From positions 1 to 14,064 of the forward strand of contig JALLAP010001741.1 in assembly GCA_036939355.1 (NCBI GenBank): a stretch of DNA of 14,064 nt. The letters are read 5' to 3'. How positions within the stretch are numbered: the first letter of the stretch is position 1; every line of letters begins with the position of its first letter. The stretch is from Thalassiosira profunda (taxonomy: Eukaryota > Bacillariophyta > Thalassiosirophyceae > Thalassiosirales > Thalassiosiraceae). The notes below the pieces were generated by a model. It saw only the letters and a program-made list of their open reading frames with translations, searched no databases and was not told the DNA's origin. Positions 1 to 7,619 of the stretch are shown in pieces. Made by a program: the position numbers and the translations under genes.

Positions 1-586
1 CAGGTCAGAATCCCGGGCGCTCGCTGCGTGAGCGGCGGCGCCCGGCGCGGATAGGATCGTACCATGGTTGATAATTGCTGCGGATAGGGGGGGCGGGGGG
101 GGGGGCGGGGGGGGCGGGAGGAGGAGGAGGGTTGTTGTGGTGCGCCGGCAAAGTCAAGTCAGGGCAAAGTTGCAAATCTCCGTAGAAATTGGTAGAAATG
201 TATTGAATTCCTTGGTACATTTACTAACTCTTGCAATTGGGAGTCCTTTCCAAAAGGTAAGTTTGGCTCCAAATTTAGTATTGATTCCTCTTTATGTCAA
301 GAAGGTACCTAGGCTCAGTACGTAGTACCCCCGCCTCTCGCCCAGCAGCCAGTACCCGGGAGAGCCTCCGCGCTCCGCGCCTCCGCTGAAAAGGTGCCCG
401 CCCGCTGCTAAAAGTCTCTTAATCAGCGTCGAGCCCCGAGCCTGTGGCTGCATTCCCAAGCTCTGCCGCCGTCCTGCCTGGAACACCTCTGCCGTTGCTG
501 GCTGTCCTGCTTCAGTCGCATTGCAACTATCGTCCTTCACAACGAAAGTTGTGCACATCACACGTCAAGATCTCAGACATCGCGCA
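1..586. other. Upstream region without a supported gene
   Basis: I see no convincing coding exon here. The open frames lack recognisable domains, and one of them is only the Pro-rich reverse reading of the G-rich tract. The stretch presumably holds the promoter and 5' leader of the MYND-finger gene that starts at 587. It contains the G-rich tract described separately and, at 302-313, the sequence AAGGTACCTAGG, which recurs exactly at 10570-10581 in another intergenic stretch. The first bases could be the edge of a gene lying outside the window, but nothing visible shows this. Confidence 0.5.
87..130 (+). repeat. G-rich tract with G-quadruplex potential
   Basis: The plus strand carries successive long G runs split by single C residues (roughly 7, 11 and 8 Gs), followed by GGAGGAGG-type triplets. 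Four or more runs of at least three Gs within about 45 bases meets the usual pattern for G-quadruplex formation. It lies about 460 bp upstream of the first gene. Homopolymers like this are error-prone in sequencing, so the exact run lengths are uncertain. Confidence 0.6.
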
Positions 587-1310
587 ATGCCAAGATCGCA
601 GCCAACGTACAATCGCGTCGAGCAGGACGACGGCTCGTCCAAATCGCTCAAGATGAGCATCGGGAAAAAGAAGATTCACGAAGGCGGCCCCGGTGGAATG
701 GGTAGGATGTGTATGGAACCTTTGTCCTCAACGGGTGCCAGTACTGCCGACGCCACTTGATGCTTAGCTGCCATCTATGTCAAGAGGATCACACGTCTCT
801 GAAGGCGGCGGGCGACGCCGAGCGACGACGTTTGGGCTTGCGTGGCACGGGCGATCCGCGGTTGGACGAGCGTGCCGAGAGGTGGGGCAATGTCGTTCTG
901 GAAAATAAGCAAATGGAAATGAGGTTTCGGACGGAGCAGTTGATTGCAACGTATGGCAAGAACCACGCCCGCACGCATCCCGAACACTGGCAGAAACTTG
1001 GGGCCGAAATGGAGGCGGGCGAACGCAAGCTCAATGATCGCTTCCTCACGGAAACCGACGACCTCGTGCAGAATCAGGGGGCATCGCAATGCTGCTACTG
1101 GGCGTGCGACACCCCGAACGGCCGAGGGACGGAAGCGAAGCTGCTGAAATGCACCGGTTGCAAAATCGCAAAGTACTTTGCAAAGATCACCAGCGGCTCG
1201 ATTGGAAGTGGGAGCACAAGGGGGAGTGCACCGTCAGCGTTCCGGCGTGGTTGCGGGAGGAGTATGCGCGGATAGGAGATAGTATGCAACAGAATCCTAG
1301 ATATCGATAA
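587..1310 (+). CDS. MYND-type zinc-finger protein (two apparent 1-base frameshifts)
   Basis: The frame opens at ATG 587 (context GCGCAATGCC), reads a basic N-terminus (MSIGKKKIHEGGPGGMG), then must shift near 700-712 to a frame holding a Cys cluster, CQYC followed by CHLC (about 733-780). A central helical region follows (motifs HARTHPEHW and LNDRFLTE). A second shift near 1177-1179, in a TTT run, is needed to complete a C-terminal MYND finger: CCYWAC, then CTGC, then CKDHQ, W and HKGEC. TAA is at 1308. Each shift is cured by one extra base, in a G run and a T run respectively, and the domain continues smoothly across both. MYND fingers are zinc-binding protein-interaction modules; no enzymatic domain is visible. 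The next in-frame ATG, at 653, is an alternative start. A real pseudogene is possible, but a sequencing deletion is likelier. The stop lies 71 bp from the convergent neighbour. Confidence 0.72.
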
Positions 1311-1381
1311 CTTAATTGACAGGCGGACAACGCGCAACCCTCATGAATTGATCCCACACCCTACTTAGCACCCCTGGGAAC

Positions 1382-1942
1382 TCACACCACGGCGTGGAGG
1401 GCGACCGCCGCGAAGGCGGCGCCGAAGGCCACGTGGAGCGAGGCACCGCCCGAGGGCGGAGGAGTGGGCGATGGGCCAGGCTCGCCGTCGGTCGGAGGAG
1501 CTTCGTCGGTGCAGAAGTCGAGGTCGTCGGCGCCTTCGCCGGCGCCCTCGGGGCAGCAGGCGGTGTACTGCACGCCCTCGATCATGGTGTCGGCGTCGGT
1601 GGCGACGGTTCCTTCGGGGCAGGTGGTGCCCAGGCAGCAGTTGGCGCCGCCGTCTGGGTCTGGGACGTTGGGGTTCTCGACGTTTGGTTCAACCTCGCCC
1701 TCGGCCGGAGGAGCTCCCCCGGAGCAAAGGTCGAAGTCGAGGTCGTCCGCGCCGGCGGTGGCGTCGCCCATGCAGCAGGCGGAGTACTCCTGGCCGTTGA
1801 CCGTGCCGTCGGCCTCGCCGGTGCTGGCGTATCCTTCGGGGCAGACGACGTCCTGTCCGGGGGTAGAAGGAACCAGGCAGCAGCTGTCCTGGGCGCTCGC
1901 GAACGAGGCGGCGAGGAGGGAGACGACGGCGAAGAGCTTCAT
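1382..1942 (-). CDS. Secreted Cys-rich two-repeat protein with GPI-type tail
   Basis: Single-exon, 186 aa. Residues 1-18 (MKLFAVVSLLAASFASAQ) form a clear signal peptide, which is why ATG 1942 is preferred over the open frame extending upstream. The mature part has two diverged repeats, about residues 20-79 and 101-150. Each has a CC pair, a CPEG motif, a second CC pair (SACC or TACC), the acidic stretch GADDLDF, one more Cys and an APP ending. The repeats are joined by an acidic Asn/Pro linker. After a Pro/Ser-rich stretch (PSPTPPPSGG) the chain ends in about 18 small or hydrophobic residues with no charged residue after them, the form of a GPI-attachment signal. I do not recognise a named family. 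A cell-surface or wall protein stabilised by disulfides is the reasonable inference; its function is unknown. Confidence 0.8.
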   Translation of the reverse strand: MKLFAVVSLLAASFASAQDSCCLVPSTPGQDVVCPEGYASTGEADGTVNGQEYSACCMGDATAGADDLDFDLCSGGAPPAEGEVEPNVENPNVPDPDGGANCCLGTTCPEGTVATDADTMIEGVQYTACCPEGAGEGADDLDFCTDEAPPTDGEPGPSPTPPPSGGASLHVAFGAAFAAVALHAVV

Positions 1943-2280
1943 GATGTGATGCGTTCGGGCGAGAGAGGCGTATTGCAGACCGGCGTTTGGGGAAATTATG
2001 AGCTCAAGCGAACGCAGGGTTCGGATCCACGCCACGGTCTATCGTGCGAAAGTGCATCCTCCGCGCGCCTCCGCCGGCTGCGCCGAGTGTCAGCTTCGAC
2101 GCTTCTCATCGGCTTCGACGCCCTGCATGCAGGATCTCGTCGATCGCTTTTTGTGAGGGCAGTTGCTTACATACTTACCTATGTATGTTCTCGGCGATGC
2201 GATCCTTCGCAGTTGATCGAGCGATCCTTCGCACTTGAACTTCTTGATTCTTAATTGTTCTTTGATTTGCAGCAAGCACC
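1943..2280. promoter_or_regulatory. Divergent promoter region between secreted-protein and kelch genes
   Basis: This 338-bp stretch separates two divergently transcribed genes and must hold both promoters. Visible structure: a 13-bp perfect direct repeat, GCGATCCTTCGCA, at 2199-2211 and 2221-2233 (period 22). A candidate 5'-UTR intron runs from GTATGT at 2183 to a pyrimidine-rich TTTGATTTGCAG ending at 2272 (90 nt), just before the ACCATGG start of the kelch gene. Its length matches the confirmed-looking introns of this window (74-91 nt), but nothing coding flanks it, so it stays a suggestion. No TATA box stands out. Confidence 0.45.
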
Positions 2281-3294
2281 ATGGCGAGGCTCCTCCTACC
2301 CATCGCCGCCATGCTCGCCCACCGCCGCTCCGCTACGGCCGCGGGATGGTCGTGGCGCCCGGTCCCCGCCGCGGCGGCGCCGCGCGCGAGCGGCCACACC
2401 TCCGCCGCAATCATCCGCGGCGACGGGGGCCGCGACGTCCTCGTGTTCGGCGGCCTCACCGGCCCGGCGGGCACGCCCACGACCAACGATCTGTGGCGCT
2501 TCGACTCCTCCAGTGAGGAATGGGCGCTCTTGTCGCCCGAGAATAAGCCGCGGGTGCGCATGTACGCCGCGTCCGCCGCGCTGGGCGATCGCTTTTACGT
2601 GTTCGGCGGATGGGATCCCGGCGCTCCGGGCAGCGGCGGCGAGTTTTTGGACGACATTTCGTCGTTCGATTTTGCCACCGAGCAATGGACGGAGGAGGAG
2701 GCCAAGCTGCCGTATGCGGTGTCGAGGCACGCGGCCGTGGCGGTGGGCGACACGGCGGTGATACATACGTTCAAGGGAGTGTTGACTTTTCAGGGTGGGG
2801 AGATTGCCGAGCAGGAAACAAAGGGCGAAGCACCGGAGGCGCTGAGCATGTGCGCCATGACATCGATCGGCAGAAAAGTTATCCTGTTCGGAGGGGCGGA
2901 CAAGACGCAGCAAATGTCGTCGGACGTGTACGTGCTCGACACAACAAACTGGACGTGGACCAAGCTCGAATGCGACGGCGACGGACCGGCGGCGTTGGCG
3001 AGCGCGTGCATGGCTCCGCTGTCGGACAACGCGTGCCTCCTCTTCGGAGGCGCGGGGTTGGCGCCTTCGGGATACGAGGGCGGCTACGGCCTCCAGCCCA
3101 AGGACGAGGCGTGGATCTGCACCCTCGGCGAGAAGACAGTCGAGTGGGAGTTGCTTGAGTGCGAGAGACGGCCGGAGGCGCGGCTGGCGGCTTCGTTGGA
3201 TTGCGTGGGCGAGGGACGGTTCCTGTTGCAGGGAGGATACGATTCGGTATCGAAGGAGACGTTTGGGGAGCCGTGGATTTTGTCGAATCATTGA
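2281..3294 (+). CDS. Kelch-repeat beta-propeller protein
   Basis: Intronless, 337 aa, starting in a strong context (GCACCATGG). Kelch blades are seen as hydrophobic beta strands ending in a diglycine, followed by an aromatic-rich strand: VLVFGG at 53-58 with LWRFD and EEWALL; FYVFGG at 105-110 with FDFATEQW; a degenerate blade near 148-173; VILFGG at 200-205 with VYVLDTTNWTWTKL; CLLFGG at 252-257 with AWIC and EWELL; and FLLQGG at 314-319 with PWIL at the end. This gives five to six blades, so the whole chain is one propeller, a fold used mainly for protein binding. The first ~25 residues are hydrophobic, basic and acid-free, and could be an organelle or secretory targeting sequence. The partner and pathway cannot be told from sequence. 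The stop is 159 bp from the convergent RING-CH gene. Confidence 0.9.
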   Translation: MARLLLPIAAMLAHRRSATAAGWSWRPVPAAAAPRASGHTSAAIIRGDGGRDVLVFGGLTGPAGTPTTNDLWRFDSSSEEWALLSPENKPRVRMYAASAALGDRFYVFGGWDPGAPGSGGEFLDDISSFDFATEQWTEEEAKLPYAVSRHAAVAVGDTAVIHTFKGVLTFQGGEIAEQETKGEAPEALSMCAMTSIGRKVILFGGADKTQQMSSDVYVLDTTNWTWTKLECDGDGPAALASACMAPLSDNACLLFGGAGLAPSGYEGGYGLQPKDEAWICTLGEKTVEWELLECERRPEARLAASLDCVGEGRFLLQGGYDSVSKETFGEPWILSNH

Positions 3295-3453
3295 TCATCT
3301 GCAGATGAGCATAAATGAGTAGGTATTTGATTGCACGAGTTGTTCCTCTTATACGGTCAGGAAGAGGCTACAGCATCATCGCAGAGGGTATATCCTCTCA
3401 ACAATCTTTGGTGCTAGCACAAGGCATTCGTATCTCAAGCCTTCTCCGCGCAT

Positions 3454-4962
3454 CTATTCATCTACTTCTGGCAACTCGAACAACACGCGCAAGTTTGCCG
3501 GCCTGATGCGTTTTGGCTCGACGCTTTTGTCTTCGAAGTGAATCTCCACACGACCATTTGCATGCATCGCGCTAAGAATGTCGTCAACGCCGCCACGAAC
3601 ATCGCCGATCTTGCCATTCATTGCAATTGCCTTTTTCAGGCCGTGACAAACAACCGGCGTCCCAGGCATCGGTACAATTTTCTTGGAATCCACCGTGAAC
3701 GTAGGCCCGTCATTCACCTCTCCTGATGGGAGCAGTCTGAGCGGACCCCGAACCATGCACCTGTCTCCGTCAGATTCGTACCTCATCGCTTTGAATGCCT
3801 CGTAATGCGTTCGATCATTCAGGAACACAATTCGATTTGCTGCATTTGACACCTCCTCTTTGATCTCGCGCGTCCACTCGTGATGAGGTCCGAGGACCCG
3901 TTTGTTGATGGAAAGGATTTTTCTGAACAACCGCTCCGATTCTACCCCGCGATGGGCCGTGGCCAAACATTTCGCTAGCCTCACCCCCACCTCCAACGAG
4001 GTGGTTGATTCCTCGCCCCATTCCGGCACGGATAGATCGTACGCTCGGCGATGCAAAACCAGCCTACCCTCGGCGCAATTGGCACACATGCAATCGGCGT
4101 GCCCCTTGCCCCTCCTCGACTTTATTTGGGCGATTTGGGCCTCGAAGCCTGCAACAATTGCTTCGTTACCCAACTCCCGATAGAGTCTGCAAGCTTTCTC
4201 GAAGTTTTGGAGCGCCTCCTGGTCACCCTCTGCTGTCCTCTTGTTGGAAGCCAAGCCTCCAAGCATGGCAAAAGCTTGCGCTTCCTCTTCGTTGACGACC
4301 CTTCTGGGCAAGCCGACGGAATATTCCGGCGTGCCCTTCAATGTCTCGGCCAGCAACAGACATTTCTTTGCAGCCTTTTCCGCCTCTTTGCTCTGAGCGT
4401 AAAAGAGCGATGCGCCTTTGAGAATGTATGCTTTCAAGTTCCTCCAGTCGATGTCTGCGCCCTCCTGCTCCAGAAATTGAATGCATTCGTCCGCCAAGAG
4501 GATTCGAAACTCGCCCCCGTAATGGAGGAGGCAGCTCGGGCACTTGTCCCACGAGTTACTGAACTCCCTCGGCGCTGAAAATCGACTACTCTTGGACTTT
4601 GCGTACTCGACACGGCAGGATAGATGTACGAAGCCCGACGCTCCCCTGCACGAACACGTTCGAAACAAGGGCCGGCCCGGCTGGTCAATCCCCCCCTCCA
4701 GACAGATCCAACACGCCGCGTCCGACTGGTCCTGAGGTGCCCCCTCTGCTGTTGCTGCTGCAGAACGGGGTGGGCCGTTCTTTGTTTCCGCATCCGGAGC
4801 CGAGGCCGTCGACTGTTGCATCCCCTTTGCAGCGTCCGCAGACGTTTCCCCATCGGCGTCGAGACGGCGCCGTTCGAACTTCATTCGACGCTCGAGAACT
4901 TTGAGCGCCAATGCCGCAACGGCCGCGGCGACCGCGACCGCCGCTAAAACAAATAATAACAT
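3454..4962 (-). CDS. Membrane-anchored RING-CH (MARCH-type) protein with TPR-like repeats
   Basis: Intronless, 502 aa. Residues 1-20 are a hydrophobic helix followed by basic residues (ERRMKFERRR), consistent with a signal anchor. A C4HC3 RING-CH finger spans 84-144: C84/C87 (CWIC), C103/C105 (CSC), H113/C116 (HLSC), C141/C144 (CPSC). In MARCH-type proteins this finger recruits an E2 and gives ubiquitin ligase activity. Residues ~150-380 are helical with TPR character, ending in a TPR-12-like stretch (LAKCLATAH, then KRVLGPHHEWTREI). A Cys cluster, CMCANC, lies at 291-296. The C-terminus (~400-502, with GTPVVCHGLKK and VHFEDKS-like segments) resembles a domain I associate with many algal stramenopile RING-CH proteins. 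Ligase function is inferred from the complete zinc ligand set. Unlike classic MARCH proteins, the single membrane segment is N-terminal. The gene is divergent from the glycosyltransferase gene, with 665 bp between. Confidence 0.87.
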   Translation of the reverse strand: MLLFVLAAVAVAAAVAALALKVLERRMKFERRRLDADGETSADAAKGMQQSTASAPDAETKNGPPRSAAATAEGAPQDQSDAACWICLEGGIDQPGRPLFRTCSCRGASGFVHLSCRVEYAKSKSSRFSAPREFSNSWDKCPSCLLHYGGEFRILLADECIQFLEQEGADIDWRNLKAYILKGASLFYAQSKEAEKAAKKCLLLAETLKGTPEYSVGLPRRVVNEEEAQAFAMLGGLASNKRTAEGDQEALQNFEKACRLYRELGNEAIVAGFEAQIAQIKSRRGKGHADCMCANCAEGRLVLHRRAYDLSVPEWGEESTTSLEVGVRLAKCLATAHRGVESERLFRKILSINKRVLGPHHEWTREIKEEVSNAANRIVFLNDRTHYEAFKAMRYESDGDRCMVRGPLRLLPSGEVNDGPTFTVDSKKIVPMPGTPVVCHGLKKAIAMNGKIGDVRGGVDDILSAMHANGRVEIHFEDKSVEPKRIRPANLRVLFELPEVDE

Positions 4963-5627
4963 GGCTGCACTCGCGCTTGAAGGCGCTGCAAATTTGCCGC
5001 CCTTTGTTCTGGAGGGAGGCCGCCGCTCGTTGGTGATAGGGTGAAGCCCCAGCAGGAAGGTGCGCGTTGAGAGGCAAACGGACGGTCTGTGAAATTTATT
5101 GCTAATATTTTTCAGTAACTAATTATTTTCAGTGTTATTTACACTTCAAGTGAAAATAACTCTGAAATTAACTGAGTTATTTTCACCTTAAAGTGAAATT
5201 AGGTGAAAATAACTCGCGCAAAAGTGAAATTAATTAACGTAGGAATTCTATCCAAGTGAAAATAACTGAGCAAGAAGTGAAAATAGGTGAAAATAACTAT
5301 ATTTTCAGTGTTATTTACACTTCGAGTGAAAATAACTCTGAAATTAACAGAGTTATTTTCACTTGCAGTGAAAATTATTACTGTGAAAAAGCTTTGAAAC
5401 GTGTTGTAAAAAATTGTTGAAAGCGCATCTTCCAGGTAGGTATGCGGGGATGCGAGATGGGTGAGCGAGGCGCGCGGCGGGGGCCGAAAAATGAGCGCCT
5501 AGATTCGTACTTAGGTAACGTACGATAGCTAACGACGGATCCGACCCCGCCCTCCCTCGGCCCTCGGCCGGCGCGGCGCGGTGGTAGGTGCAGCTCTCTA
5601 CCCCAGCCTGCGCAACGCCTCGCCAGC
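4963..5627. promoter_or_regulatory. Divergent promoter region containing an AT-rich repeat element
   Basis: This 665-bp stretch separates the starts of the RING-CH gene (minus) and the galactosyltransferase-like gene (plus). Roughly 5095-5415 is sharply AT-rich, unlike the GC-rich flanks, and is taken up by the palindromic repeat element annotated separately. About 5440-5600 returns to GC-rich sequence with the short palindromic stretch GTACTTAGGTAACGTAC near 5507-5523, a plausible but unproven regulatory site for the plus-strand gene. I see no extra gene. Confidence 0.45.
5108..5390. repeat. AT-rich MITE-like element built from GTGAAAATAACT palindromes
   Basis: The motif GTGAAAATAAC(T) occurs five times forward (5150, 5203, 5256, 5287, 5326) and twice in reverse (ending at 5186 and 5362). 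A 63-bp segment, 5124-5186, recurs at 5300-5362 with two mismatches. Each copy folds: arms 5150-5162 and 5174-5186 (13 bp, 11-nt loop), and arms 5326-5340 and 5348-5362 (15 bp, 7-nt loop). The outer ends, TTTTTCAGTAA from 5108 and the reverse complement of TTACTGTGAAAAA ending at 5390, form an imperfect terminal inverted repeat. No coding potential. A non-autonomous DNA transposon (MITE) or a lineage-specific satellite-like repeat are the main readings; I could not define a target-site duplication. Confidence 0.65.
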
Positions 5628-7482
5628 ATGGTCTTCATCAACACCGGCTCGCGGCGGGATGTCAATCCCTACACCTCCCGCGGCGGGGGCATCCTGGCCT
5701 CGAAACTCCTCAGCATCTCGCCCAAAGTTTTGGGCGCACTCTCGGCCGTCGTTGCAATTTGGCTCCTTGCCATTGCAGTAGTGGTCCGCGAGAATCCCGA
5801 GATCAAGAAGGAGGTGCTGAGCGATATACAGCGGGAGGAGGCGTTGCTCAAGGGCAAGCTGCGGAGGGGGCGAATGCGAGCGAAGGAATGGCTGAGAAAT
5901 AGACTGGATGACGGTGCACCTGAACCAGCCACTGTGAAAAATGGAGCCGGCTCGTCTTGCGTCTGGCCGACGCCTCCCGACTCGTAACTAAAGGACTTGC
6001 TTTAATATTCGCGACTCACAGCAAAAATAAACCGAGGCCTTTAGTAGTCAAGGAGCCGCGACGCCGGCCAGACGCCGTGGCTCCATTTTTCGGTCGACTC
6101 GTTTTGTTTTAGCGGCTAGTGAAGTGATTGCAAATCAAAAGCAGAACGAGTGGGATCTGACCCAATTGGAAGACCTCGCACTGCGCACTGGCCCGGACGA
6201 TACGCCAATTCACATGGTATTTTCGACTGATTGCAGCCCCTACCAACACTGGCAGGCGTACCAATTCTTCCTCTCGGCATTGAGAATACGACAACCGGGG
6301 AGGATCACGCAAATCGCATCGGGGTGCACCACACAAGAAGAGACGAAGGCGATACGAGATTGGTTTGCCGAGCACATAGCCCCGTTGTCGCTGCGGTTTG
6401 GATTGCATCTGACGCCTCACTTCTCGAGCGTGAAAGACGAGTCTGGCAATACCGTTGAATACGAGTTCTTCAATAAGCCGTTCGGATTGAAGCACTGGAT
6501 GCAACATGGGGAGGGGATGGGCATCGATCCGAGCACGCAACAACCCTGGAAGCACGACACGATAATCGCATTGCTGGATCCGGATCAGGTGCTGATCAAG
6601 CCGATCACCGGCTACGTCAGTTCTCCGGACGACATCTTCCGCCGGGCACCCAGCGACGACGAGTCTCAAACATTTGCGCACAACGTGGACTCCCCGCTAT
6701 CGTATCAGGAGAACGAGCCGCACTTCTTGGTCCGCCACGGGCATCCACTAGCGCAAGAGTACGGAATGAGGGATGCGTGGCGAAAATACGCCTCCGTGGC
6801 CGGGCCGGGCTCTCCAGCAACGTCTATCACGTCAAACGAGGCGCTGCTGTCGTATGCGGTGGGGCCTCCGTATGTTGCAACATCTCTGGATTTGTACACG
6901 ATCGCAGTTGATTGGTGTGAGTTTGCGCCCAAGGTGCATAAGTTGTTTCCACAACTGATGGCGGAGATGTATGCCTACTCGATTTCGGCGGCACACAACC
7001 GACTACCGCACCAGCTCGTGGCCTCGTACATGATTTCGGACACGGTGGAAGATCAGGCGGGCGGGGAGGGCTGGGAGTTCGTCGACGAGATACCAGGAGA
7101 CGAAGTGTGTTCCTTTGCGCTGAACAGCCTTGATGCGGACATACATTCACTTCCAGCTGTCCTGCACTTTTGCCATCGCTACGGAGTTGGAGACCATGCC
7201 TTCTTTACAAAGAAGAAGCTGCCGAAGGACTTCTTCTCATGCGAGAGTGCCATTTTGGAGGAGCCAGCGATGGACATCGGGAGCGGGAAGTACCTCTACA
7301 AAAAACCGCCGTTCCGCGATGACAAGGTGCAACTCTCCGCTGTGGTTGAGAAGAGGGAGGCATTCATGATATGCTCCTCAATCGGTTTCCTGAATGAGGC
7401 GGCGTTGTTCTTCAAGTACCGGCACTGCGGCGATGATGCCAACCTGAAGAAGGAAATCAGCCTGCACGATCTGCCAGAGTGA
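5628..7482 (+). CDS. Type II membrane peptidyl-serine alpha-galactosyltransferase-like protein (GT96-like)
   Basis: Two exons. Exon 1 (from ATG 5628) encodes a short cytosolic tail, a membrane segment at residues ~35-53 (LGALSAVVAIWLLAIAVVV) and a charged helical stem, giving type II Golgi topology. Exon 2 ends with TGA at 7482 and holds the catalytic region: HMVFSTDCSPYQHWQ, ASGCT, FNKPFGLKHWM, the DxD-like LLDPDQ, HGHPLAQEYG, and WCEFAPKVHKLFPQL with HQLVASYMISD. This pattern is that of peptidyl serine alpha-galactosyltransferases (Chlamydomonas SGT1, CAZy GT96) and, more distantly, hydroxyproline arabinosyltransferases, which glycosylate secreted extensin-like proteins. The phase-consistent model joins 5628-5913 to 6113-7482 (donor GTGCAC, acceptor TCGTTTTGTTTTAG), giving 551 aa. 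A donor at 5934 with an acceptor ending at 6141 or 6144 also keeps frame. The N-terminal junction is therefore uncertain; the enzyme assignment is firm at family level, the acceptor substrate is inferred. Confidence 0.85.
5936..6091 (+). mobile_element. 156-bp inverted-repeat element inside the intron (introner/MITE candidate)
   Basis: Most of the intron is a foldable element. Its ends are a perfect 13-bp inverted repeat (GAAAAATGGAGCC at 5936-5948, complement at 6079-6091). The pairing continues inward with a 5-nt offset: GCGTCTGGCC at 5959-5968 with 6066-6075, and ACTAAAGG at 5987-5994 with 6038-6045. The arms are thus ~59 and ~54 bp around a 43-nt AT-richer loop. It carries no coding sequence. 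A GT dinucleotide lies directly before the left arm (5934-5935), and a good acceptor lies 21 bp past the right arm (AG at 6111-6112). This is the architecture reported for introners, non-autonomous elements that create introns, known in Aureococcus among others. No clear target-site duplication was found, so an ordinary MITE landing in an existing intron is also possible. Confidence 0.65.
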
Positions 7483-7619
7483 TAGTGCTGCATAAGTTGC
7501 ACATTATTATCTCTCTTCTTCAACTCTACAATGACTATTCTCTCCCAAAACGCGGCACCAATAATAAGCGTATCCTACAGGGCCCATACCGCGTTTCAAC
7601 TCGCTCAAACGAAAACAAA

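Noticed and set aside
5..220. Poly-proline reading frame on the minus strand
   Set aside because: It is the translation of the G-rich tract; the proline run has no independent support.
1394..2254. 286-codon plus-strand frame over the Cys-rich secreted gene
   Set aside because: Low-complexity Gly/Val/Ala/Arg translation without motifs; the minus strand encodes a signal peptide, Cys repeats and a GPI-type tail.
2296..3291. Long open frame (331 codons) on the minus strand opposite the kelch gene
   Set aside because: It is Arg/Gly-biased, shows no domain, and exactly mirrors the plus-strand kelch gene, whose repeats are clear. High GC content produces such antisense frames.
5108..5390. CRISPR array
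   Set aside because: Repeats are irregularly spaced, occur in both orientations and have no uniform spacers; the genome is eukaryotic by its introns.
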